In this document: positions 1 to 5,343 of the stretch, piece by piece
How positions within the stretch are numbered: position 1 is the first letter of the stretch
Layout of the letters: every line of letters starts with the position of its first letter
Assembly: GCA_913056375.1 (NCBI GenBank)
Contig: CAJXNF010000232.1
Coordinates: 1 to 5,343, forward strand
Source: an uncultured Pseudomonadota bacterium
GTDB taxonomy: Bacteria > SAR324 > NAC60-12
Reading direction: 5' to 3'
DNA length: 5,343 nucleotides
The notes under the pieces: generated by a model
Told to the model about the DNA's origin: nothing
Database searches by the model: none
What the model saw: only the letters and a program-made list of their open reading frames with translations
Translations under genes and position numbers: made by a program

Positions 1-1
1 G

Positions 2-295
2 GGGGGGACAGGTTTGACGGGGCGAGATGGGACACCAGAAGCACTGGTTCCGCTCTTTGATAAAACCATTGAGGGTTTCGGTGAACTCTTCCGCTATCTC
101 TCCTTTCAGGAAATTGACACATCCACCGTACAATCCCGGGCAGTTGCAGGAGTGGCGAACGGGACCTATCTTTTCTGCTTGCCAGGTTCAACAGGAGCTT
201 GCCGACTAGGCTGGGAAAAAATTCTGTGTTCTCAGTTAGACGCAAGTCACCGCCCCTGTAACTTTGCAGAGTTGATCCCACGCCTCAAGGAATGA
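2..295 (+). CDS. moaB: MoaB, molybdenum cofactor biosynthesis protein B (C-terminal part, truncated by window start)
   Basis: The frame is open from the first full codon at position 2 and ends with TGA at 293-295, giving about 97 residues. The protein begins inside the GGTG-L-T-x-RD motif that forms the molybdopterin-binding pocket of the MoaB/MogA fold. It continues with PEAL, an EGFGELFR segment, a TSTVQSRAVAGVAN segment, the PGS motif (PGSTGACR) and the ending LDASHRPCNF, all of which closely match the C-terminal half of E. coli MoaB as I remember it (about 170 residues). Roughly 75-80 N-terminal residues must lie upstream, so an internal TTG at position 14 is not the true start. Family members are soluble trimers or hexamers. 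MogA-type relatives adenylylate molybdopterin before molybdenum insertion; the role of MoaB itself is less clear, being redundant in E. coli and acting as the adenylyltransferase in some other organisms. MoaB is preferred over MogA because of the RSRAVAGVAN-like and RPCNF segments. The next gene begins 49 bases downstream. Confidence 0.93.
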   Translation, partial: GGTGLTGRDGTPEALVPLFDKTIEGFGELFRYLSFQEIDTSTVQSRAVAGVANGTYLFCLPGSTGACRLGWEKILCSQLDASHRPCNFAELIPRLKE

Positions 296-344
296 TCCTT
301 GCTGAAACTGCAAAGTCTTTCCCCAGAGTCACAGAGATTAGACT

Positions 345-1514
345 ATGCTGACACTTTCAGAAGCCGCCGAACAACTTGGAATCAGTCGCGCTGCCCTAGA
401 TAATTGGATCAAGCGCCTTGAAATTGAAAAGAAAAAAGAAGGACGGATTGGGCTCACTACCAAGGAGGTTGAGCAGATCCGAAAACAGCGGCGTAGCAAT
501 TCACGCCGACGTGACACCAATACAACTGTAACTAACAGTAGCGGGGTAGCCTCAGCTTTTGTTGAACAAGAACTGAAAGAACTCAGACAGGTTCGTGAAC
601 AGTTACAAGGTCTGAGTGAAGAACGTCTACAATGGCAGAAAGAGCGTTTGCAGTATCTTGAGCGAGACGCGTCCAGCCGAAAAGAACTACAAAGTTGGGA
701 AGCGCGCTTTGTAGAAACACAGCGTCGTGCAGATTGGTTGCAGGAGCAACTAGATTCCAATAGTCGCGAAAAAACAGAACTGCTCAAACAAGCAGATCAA
801 TTCCAGCAACTGCTCCTGCAGAAAGAGCACTCACTACAGAAGATGCTGGAAGAAAAACAGGAACTGCAGCAACAATTAAACCTGCTGGAAGAACAGGCTA
901 CTTCAGAAACTTCCGAGGTAGAAACTCCGCCAGTTGCTGAGGAATCCTCTTCTGTAGATCATGAAGAAGAACTTCTGATAGAAACAGAATTTTCTACTTC
1001 ATTCTCTATCGAGACAAGTGTGGCAGAGGAAGAGGAACTAGAAAGTCAAGAGAAACTGAATGATACTGAGGAAGTTCCTGAAAATTCTGTGGAACTCGAA
1101 GATGACGAAGCAGATTTGATGCTCTTCGATGAGCTGGAAGATGATGAAGAAGTCTCTAATGAGTTTTCAGCAGAAGAAGAATCTATTGAAGTTGATATCT
1201 TCGAAGAGATAGCTCCAGTAGAAGCAGAGTCTGCATTAGAAACACCAGCTGCGGCTTCCGATGACGTAGAAGATGGATGGGATCAGGAAAAGAAGCGCCA
1301 GTTTTCAGAATTTGCAGACTTGCTCGATGAGTTGGAAGCTCAAGTTGCAAGACGCTACCTAGGGTTTGGAGAGGATCGCCAATCGTTGGAATCCATTGCA
1401 TTTGCCCTGAGCATCCCTGTCTCAGAAGCACGTCAAGTAGCTGGTCGTGCTGTCCTAAAAATCCGTTCTTACCATTTGCAACTTCGCCAGTCTAGCCCCT
1501 CTGTTGATGCCTGA
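345..1514 (+). CDS. MerR-type HTH / coiled-coil / acidic-linker protein with a sigma-70 region 4-like C-terminal domain
   Basis: No named family is recognised for the full 389 residues, but four regions are visible. Residues 1-47 look like a MerR/excisionase-type helix-turn-helix (LSEAAEQLGISRAALDNWIK, then the GRIGLTTKEVEQIRKQ wing and helix), followed by a basic tail at 47-56 (RKQRRSNSRRR region). Residues about 72-185 are rich in E, Q, L, R and K with heptad-like leucines, so a long coiled coil is expected. Residues 186-312 form an extremely acidic, probably disordered linker with about 50 D/E and a single lysine. Residues about 322-377 resemble sigma-70 regions 4.1-4.2: LLDELEAQVARRYLGFGE, then SLESIAFALSIPVSEARQ and GRAVLKIRSY, which parallels the LEEIG...SRERVRQIE.RALRKLR pattern. 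No sigma region 2 is present, so this is not a complete sigma factor. The ATG at 345 is chosen because the HTH starts immediately; only a weak AGAG (333-336) precedes it. It overlaps the dynamin-like gene by 8 bases, which suggests a shared complex. The inferred role is a DNA-binding or DNA-bridging partner of that GTPase; a transcription regulator is the alternative. Confidence 0.85.
   Translation: MLTLSEAAEQLGISRAALDNWIKRLEIEKKKEGRIGLTTKEVEQIRKQRRSNSRRRDTNTTVTNSSGVASAFVEQELKELRQVREQLQGLSEERLQWQKERLQYLERDASSRKELQSWEARFVETQRRADWLQEQLDSNSREKTELLKQADQFQQLLLQKEHSLQKMLEEKQELQQQLNLLEEQATSETSEVETPPVAEESSSVDHEEELLIETEFSTSFSIETSVAEEEELESQEKLNDTEEVPENSVELEDDEADLMLFDELEDDEEVSNEFSAEEESIEVDIFEEIAPVEAESALETPAAASDDVEDGWDQEKKRQFSEFADLLDELEAQVARRYLGFGEDRQSLESIAFALSIPVSEARQVAGRAVLKIRSYHLQLRQSSPSVDA
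1507..1514 (+). promoter_or_regulatory. 8-base start/stop overlap, probable translational coupling
   Basis: The bases ATGCCTGA hold both the start codon of the dynamin-like gene (1507-1509) and the TGA stop of the upstream HTH/coiled-coil gene (1512-1514). The roughly 16 bases before the ATG are pyrimidine-rich (TCTAGCCCCTCTGTTG) and contain no Shine-Dalgarno match. Re-initiation by ribosomes finishing the first gene is therefore the simplest way to start the second, and this would tie the amounts of the two proteins together. Coupling is an inference from this arrangement. Confidence 0.7.
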
Positions 1515-3651
1515 TGACTCTTCGTCGGAGCTCTCGCTCTTTCCTCCTCTCGCTGAAACACGTTCCCAATTAGAAAAACTGGCTGAGCTGCTTCAGTGGA
1601 AGGATGCTCCCCAACTAGGCCATTGGCAGGAGACCTTGCAACATGCAGAAGCTAGGCTGCAGCAAGCGAAAGTCCGGATTGCCGTATTGGGTGCTGTCAA
1701 ATCTGGTAAGTCCACGCTACTTAATGCCTTGTTGGGGGCAGATCGTCTCCGCCGTGGAGCTGGCATTCTCACTTCGATTGTCACCCGGATTCAGCCTGGG
1801 GAGATCAGTCGGGCGCATTTGAGATTCAAATCCAAATCGTTACTTGATCGCCAATTTCAAGCTGCCCTAGCTTTCTTACAATCGTCAGATTCATCCTTAC
1901 CTTCCTGCGAACTAGATCATGCCTCAGAACGTTGGTCCTTGCTTTATTGGCTGGATGAACAACCTGTTGCAGAAGACACATCTCATTTTGGTGAGGAGCG
2001 TGCTTTCCTGCGAGCATGCTTGGTCGGCTATCCTGAGGCTGTGGGCTACCTAAGTAATTCCACGCAGGTGCAAACTTGGTCTGGTGAGGAAAGTTATCAA
2101 CACCAAGCTTGGGTTGAGCAAGACGCTCGGGCGGTTTTTTTGGAAGATCTCCTACTAGAAGAACCAGGTTGGACTTGGCAAGGCACTGAGATTGCGGATT
2201 GTCAGGGGAGTGACTCACCAAACCCTCTCCATTTTGTGCAGGTGCAGGAATATGCCTCACGTAGCAACCTGCTCATTTATGTAATCAGTTCTAGAATTGG
2301 GATTCGTCAAGCAGACGTGCGCCTCTTGCGTAACCTACATCAGCTTGGCTTGGCAGATCAGATCATCTTTGTGATCAACTTAGATCTCAACGAGCATGAG
2401 GAACAAGCCGATGTAGATCGCATTACAGAACAGATTCTGCGAGATTTACGTCAATGTGGTTGGCAACAGCCTCATTATTTTACATTCTCAGCGTTGCATT
2501 TGTTGTTGCAACGTAAGTTAGAACTTACAACTCGTGAACAAAAGCAGCTCGAATTTTGGCAAGATCACCCTGTTTTTCAGATCAGTGCAACTGCTTGGAA
2601 AATGTTCCAGGAGGAACTCCATCTGCGGTTGGTACATCAGCAATCACAGACACTACTAGCAGGAGAATGGACACATTGGCAGAGATTGCATCGTCAAGTG
2701 TCCGAATTTGTTGAACGGTTGCAGGTAACGCTTTCTACGGAGAATCTAGACTGGGAAGAATGGCAAAGTGAACTCCAGCATCGTCAGCGATATTTGCGCT
2801 ATCATGAACAAAATCTTCGGCATACTCTAAAGGGTGGAGAGAAACAGTGGAGGCAGCATATTGACTATGGTGTTCGGGCGTTGTTTGACCGTCAAGAAGG
2901 CAAGATTTGGAGTAGCTTGGATCGATTTCTCAGGCAAGTGGAACTGACACCACCAAAGGAGAATTTCTCACCAAACATACAAAGCATGCTCTGGGTGCAA
3001 GAAGTTCGAGAAAAACTGCTGCGTTGGGTCGTGGACGAAATCAACGTGTCCCTGTTGCCAGAAATAGCAAGATTACGCAGTGAAATAACGATGCTGATCA
3101 ATCAAGCTGTAGAACCGTTCTTTGAGGTTTTAGACGAACTACAACAAAGAGAGTATCAACTTCATAGCCGATTGCAGAAGGGTTCGTTATCATCTACTGA
3201 AAGTCCTAAAGTATATTGGCAATTTCCAGAGATTGAACCGATTTCATTTACAACTACGTTGGCGTTTCAAACTCCGGAGCAACTGCGTAGTTGGTTACTT
3301 TATGGTCAGAGTTGGTTCCGCACTCTTTGGCGTAAGGAGCGAAATCTTCAGGCAGAGTTTCATCAGCAAAGCCAGCTTGAGTTAGAGCGTCAGTTGCGAG
3401 AGAACTTAGATTTTGATGTGTTGAATTATCAGGAAAACTTAAAATATCGATATCTTTGGTCTGGGACTCAACAACTGCTAGAAACCATTTTGGTTTGTTG
3501 GCAAGAATCAGCTCGAGGTTGCCAAACAGACCTGAGTGGTGTGCTGGAACAATTGGAGAGATTACGCTCTGAGCGAAAGCAACTAATGCCTTTGCTGGCG
3601 CAGTGGCAGAGTAATTGGGGAAAACTCAACATCAGGTTGCCGTCCGAATAG
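1507..3651 (+). CDS. Dynamin-like large GTPase (CrfC-like layout)
   Basis: This 714-residue protein has a dynamin-type GTPase domain near the N-terminus and a long, mostly helical remainder that would form the stalk. With ATG at 1507 as residue 1, the P-loop is GAVKSGKST at 62-70. The G2 region is RRGAGILTSIVTRI with the likely threonine at 89. G3 is DCQG at 231-234, the G4 region is NLDLNEHE from 291, and a G5-like FSAL lies at 327-330. The long spacing from G1 to G3 and the total length resemble E. coli CrfC (YjdA) as I recall it. G4 is atypical because the usual NKxD reads NLDL. The protein is rich in tryptophan (27), including an amphipathic W/F/L segment at about 593-610 that might contact membrane; no transmembrane helix is evident. 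Residues 8-12 (ELSLF) resemble a sliding-clamp-binding motif. The ATG is preferred to the TTG directly before it. No Shine-Dalgarno sequence is visible, so translation probably depends on coupling to the upstream gene. Dynamin-like GTPase is a firm call; CrfC-type function is a tentative one. Confidence 0.88.
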   Translation: MPDDSSSELSLFPPLAETRSQLEKLAELLQWKDAPQLGHWQETLQHAEARLQQAKVRIAVLGAVKSGKSTLLNALLGADRLRRGAGILTSIVTRIQPGEISRAHLRFKSKSLLDRQFQAALAFLQSSDSSLPSCELDHASERWSLLYWLDEQPVAEDTSHFGEERAFLRACLVGYPEAVGYLSNSTQVQTWSGEESYQHQAWVEQDARAVFLEDLLLEEPGWTWQGTEIADCQGSDSPNPLHFVQVQEYASRSNLLIYVISSRIGIRQADVRLLRNLHQLGLADQIIFVINLDLNEHEEQADVDRITEQILRDLRQCGWQQPHYFTFSALHLLLQRKLELTTREQKQLEFWQDHPVFQISATAWKMFQEELHLRLVHQQSQTLLAGEWTHWQRLHRQVSEFVERLQVTLSTENLDWEEWQSELQHRQRYLRYHEQNLRHTLKGGEKQWRQHIDYGVRALFDRQEGKIWSSLDRFLRQVELTPPKENFSPNIQSMLWVQEVREKLLRWVVDEINVSLLPEIARLRSEITMLINQAVEPFFEVLDELQQREYQLHSRLQKGSLSSTESPKVYWQFPEIEPISFTTTLAFQTPEQLRSWLLYGQSWFRTLWRKERNLQAEFHQQSQLELERQLRENLDFDVLNYQENLKYRYLWSGTQQLLETILVCWQESARGCQTDLSGVLEQLERLRSERKQLMPLLAQWQSNWGKLNIRLPSE

Positions 3652-3699
3652 CTTTGCTAGAAAAGAGGCAGCCCCAAAAATTTCAAAATCAATCGGATG

Positions 3700-3705
3700 A
3701 GGAGG
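3700..3705 (+). promoter_or_regulatory. Strong Shine-Dalgarno sequence of the HAD hydrolase gene
   Basis: AGGAGG lies 8 bases before the ATG at 3714. This decides the start of the HAD gene, because the same frame is open back to a TTG at 3615 inside the dynamin-like gene but that upstream TTG has no comparable site. It is the only full-consensus site seen before any gene in the window. Confidence 0.88.
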
Positions 3706-3713
3706 CTTCACGG

Positions 3714-4310
3714 ATGTTACGTTGTTTTTTTGATGTAGATGGCGTGGTACTGGATTTTGAGAGTGCTTATCTACGTGTGATTAGTGCTTACTTTCAACTG
3801 GATATCCCTGAAAATTTTCAAACTACCCGTTGGGATTTCAGCGAACTTTTGACCGAACAACAGCAACTCGAAGGCTGGGAGTATTTTGTCAACAGTAATG
3901 CCTTTCGAGAGTTGGAAAGTTTGGTCCCTGCCCCCAGATTTAACGAGGTTTTTGGGGCATATCCCGTGCATTTCGTGACCAATATTCCGCCTGAACATAT
4001 GGACGCTCGACGTGAGAATCTGAACCAAGTGGGATACCGTTTTGAGTCAGTGCATCCAGGTGGATTTCTCTCGTTCAATGAGCAACCACCACGTACAAAA
4101 TCTCAGGTGATTGCTGATCTGGTTCAGGATGGAGAACAGATCCTATTCGTGGATGACCACCCACGGAACTGTGTTGATGTGAAAGAGAACTTTCCCGAGG
4201 CTTGGGTTTGGTTGATGAGCCGACCGTTTAATCAGGATTTTGACCATCCAACGATTCAGCGAGCCAAGCACTGGGAACAAGTTTTAAAGTCCCTTCCTAA
4301 AGTCCCCTAA
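3714..4310 (+). CDS. HAD-superfamily hydrolase (probable phosphatase), substrate unknown
   Basis: The 198-residue protein carries the four HAD motifs in order. Motif I is FFDVDGVVLD, with nucleophile D7 and acid/base D9. Motif II is HFVTN, with T89. Motif III is K129 in RTKSQ. Motif IV is ILFVDDHPRN, with D147 and D148. A mostly helical insert between about 15 and 80 fits a small C1-type cap over the active site. Family members are soluble Mg2+-dependent enzymes that transfer phosphate through an aspartyl-phosphate; most are phosphatases of small metabolites or nucleotides. Every catalytic residue is present, so it should be active. The ATG at 3714 is selected by the AGGAGG site and because motif I follows directly, as usual in this family. 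It starts 62 bases after the dynamin-like gene and ends 20 bases before the next gene, so co-transcription is likely. The substrate cannot be told from the sequence. A nucleotidase-like or phosphoglycolate phosphatase-like role is possible but not supported by anything specific. Confidence 0.9.
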   Translation: MLRCFFDVDGVVLDFESAYLRVISAYFQLDIPENFQTTRWDFSELLTEQQQLEGWEYFVNSNAFRELESLVPAPRFNEVFGAYPVHFVTNIPPEHMDARRENLNQVGYRFESVHPGGFLSFNEQPPRTKSQVIADLVQDGEQILFVDDHPRNCVDVKENFPEAWVWLMSRPFNQDFDHPTIQRAKHWEQVLKSLPKVP

Positions 4311-4330
4311 ATCCTGACGGACAAATACGA

Positions 4331-5302
4331 ATGCTGCCTTCACTCTACCAAATGCTGCGGCAAGTTCTGATATCTCTCACCCTCCTAATCGTTGTAATGA
4401 TTGGGTTGGCCTCTGCCCAGCAACAAGAGCAACAACAGCAGAACCAGCAGGCTCAACCTGGTAGTATGGGTGGCATCTATCGATTGAGTTTTTTCGAGTT
4501 CAGCACTCTCACTTTTCGGGAGGGCAAAGACCATGTCTTCTATCAGATGACGGGTTTCAGGGGTTTCGATGGGGGAAGTGGTGCTCGGAATCTGTCAATT
4601 GATTGGAATTATGAGAAGATGCTACTTCTTGGTGGAGATGAGGACGGTCATGAAAAAGTGGAAAGCCAGTTCGAACAAATCCTACACAGTTTACCTCCTT
4701 TTTCGTTAGAATATATCGTTCCACTTCAATTGGGTTTTTTAGACTCAGCAGTCAGTGTAATGGGCGGCTATACCCAGACCTACTTGACAGATCAGTCTGG
4801 TAAAAATCCGCAGAAAGAAAGTAACAGCGCTGTTTATCCGCTGATTCGACTGCGTTCCCACTATTATATTTTTGGTGGATCTGTTTATCTGACAGGAATG
4901 CCTGAGCCACGTGGAACAGATATTTTTTTCGGTTTTGGATTGATGAATATCCAGAGTACACTTCGGGCTGGAATCAGAGCCACAACAGTTGATCCAGTAG
5001 TTTGGGCTAATAATTATGGGCTGGGTGGAAACGGTGTCACAGAGTTGAGTGCTTCCCAGGGAACAGTTTTTTTCCAGCGTGCTGGTCTAGCTGTAAACGG
5101 AGAGAATTACGGATTCAATCTGGATGCTTTATTTACAGGAGATACTGAAGTTATTGACAATCCTTATGCTGATGGAATCGGACCAATTCCACGTGAGGAT
5201 TTTGATTTAAAAGTTGATTCGCTAGTATCAAATGATATACCAGATCGAGTCTCTCTGCGTGGGGTGTTACTGAGAGCAGCTATCACCTACACCTTCTACT
5301 AG
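4331..5302 (+). CDS. Probable secreted outer-membrane beta-barrel protein, family not recognised
   Basis: The 323-residue protein begins with a signal peptide: R10, a hydrophobic core (VLISLTLLIVVMIGL) and a likely signal peptidase I site after the ASA at 27-29. The mature protein would start with a glutamine-rich stretch (about 30-43). Later segments alternate hydrophobic and polar residues and are rich in G, Y and F, for example around 164-186 (RSHYYIFGGSVYL) and 199-216 (DIFFGFGLMNIQSTLRAGI). The final strand ends ITYTFY with a terminal aromatic residue, the typical signal for recognition by the BAM complex. This supports an outer-membrane barrel but does not identify the cargo or function. 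The start may be ATG 4331 or the in-frame ATG 4352, which would give a tighter signal peptide; 4331 is kept because a weak CGGA (4318-4321) precedes it. The gene ends in tandem stops TAG TAG (5300-5305). It lies 20 bases after the HAD gene and is probably in the same transcript. No lipobox cysteine is present, so it is not a lipoprotein. Confidence 0.75.
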   Translation: MLPSLYQMLRQVLISLTLLIVVMIGLASAQQQEQQQQNQQAQPGSMGGIYRLSFFEFSTLTFREGKDHVFYQMTGFRGFDGGSGARNLSIDWNYEKMLLLGGDEDGHEKVESQFEQILHSLPPFSLEYIVPLQLGFLDSAVSVMGGYTQTYLTDQSGKNPQKESNSAVYPLIRLRSHYYIFGGSVYLTGMPEPRGTDIFFGFGLMNIQSTLRAGIRATTVDPVVWANNYGLGGNGVTELSASQGTVFFQRAGLAVNGENYGFNLDALFTGDTEVIDNPYADGIGPIPREDFDLKVDSLVSNDIPDRVSLRGVLLRAAITYTFY

Positions 5303-5343
5303 TAGTTCCAGCCATCTGTACACTTAACCTTACGAAGTGAACC

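Noticed and set aside
312..344. Inverted repeat AGTCT (314-318) / AGACT (340-344) between moaB and the HTH gene, considered as an operator or terminator
   Set aside because: The arms are only five bases, with a 21-base gap and no T-tract. No convincing -35/-10 pair was found around it.
338..787. A 149-residue open frame on the minus strand, rich in Ser, Arg and Cys
   Set aside because: It lies antisense to the coiled-coil gene, and its odd composition is the mirror of the Glu/Gln/Leu codons there. It has no recognisable domain or ribosome binding site.
345..1514. A complete sigma factor or anti-sigma system
   Set aside because: Only a region 4-like domain is visible. There is no region 2 for -10 recognition and core binding, and the N-terminal HTH is of the MerR type.
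1826..2260. A 144-residue open frame on the minus strand
   Set aside because: It is antisense to the GTPase domain between G2 and G3, with no recognisable domain and no supporting start signal.
3615..3713. Longer N-terminus for the HAD protein from a TTG at 3615
   Set aside because: The extra 33 residues have no domain character and overlap the GTPase gene, while a full AGGAGG at 3700-3705 points to the ATG at 3714 just before motif I.
5321..5339. Short hairpin CACTT/AAGTG after the last gene, considered as a terminator
   Set aside because: The five-pair stem is AT-rich with a nine-base loop and no following T-run; it is likely chance.

Overview
The window reads as a compact stretch of a Gram-negative chromosome of moderate base composition. 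All five genes lie on the + strand with short gaps or overlaps. The Gram-negative assignment rests on the last gene, which has a signal peptide, beta-strand-like segments and a C-terminal aromatic residue typical of outer-membrane proteins, and on a CrfC-like large dynamin GTPase, a group known from proteobacteria. I cannot name the species. A proteobacterium or a related deep-branching group is a guess.

Layout: (1) positions 2-295 hold the C-terminal half of MoaB, a molybdenum cofactor biosynthesis protein cut by the window edge. (2) 345-1514 encodes an unusual 389-residue protein with a MerR-type helix-turn-helix at the N-terminus, a long coiled coil, a very acidic linker, and a C-terminal domain resembling sigma-70 region 4. 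(3) 1507-3651 encodes a 714-residue dynamin-like GTPase whose start codon overlaps the end of gene 2 by 8 bases. (4) 3714-4310 encodes a HAD-superfamily hydrolase with all four catalytic motifs and a strong ribosome binding site. (5) 4331-5302 encodes a probable outer-membrane beta-barrel protein of unknown family.

The part most worth attention is the gene 2/gene 3 pair. A protein with two candidate DNA-binding ends on a long stalk appears to be translationally coupled to a large dynamin-like GTPase. The GTPase resembles E. coli CrfC in size and motif layout and carries a sequence near its N-terminus (ELSLF) close to the sliding-clamp-binding consensus. My inference is a two-component system linking a dynamin-like GTPase to DNA, perhaps in replication-fork or chromosome organisation, or linking DNA to membrane. 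The HAD enzyme and the outer-membrane protein are probably co-transcribed, but nothing in the sequence ties them functionally to the pair. No RNA genes, insertion sequences, CRISPR arrays or convincing terminators were seen, and there is no gene-free stretch longer than 62 bases.
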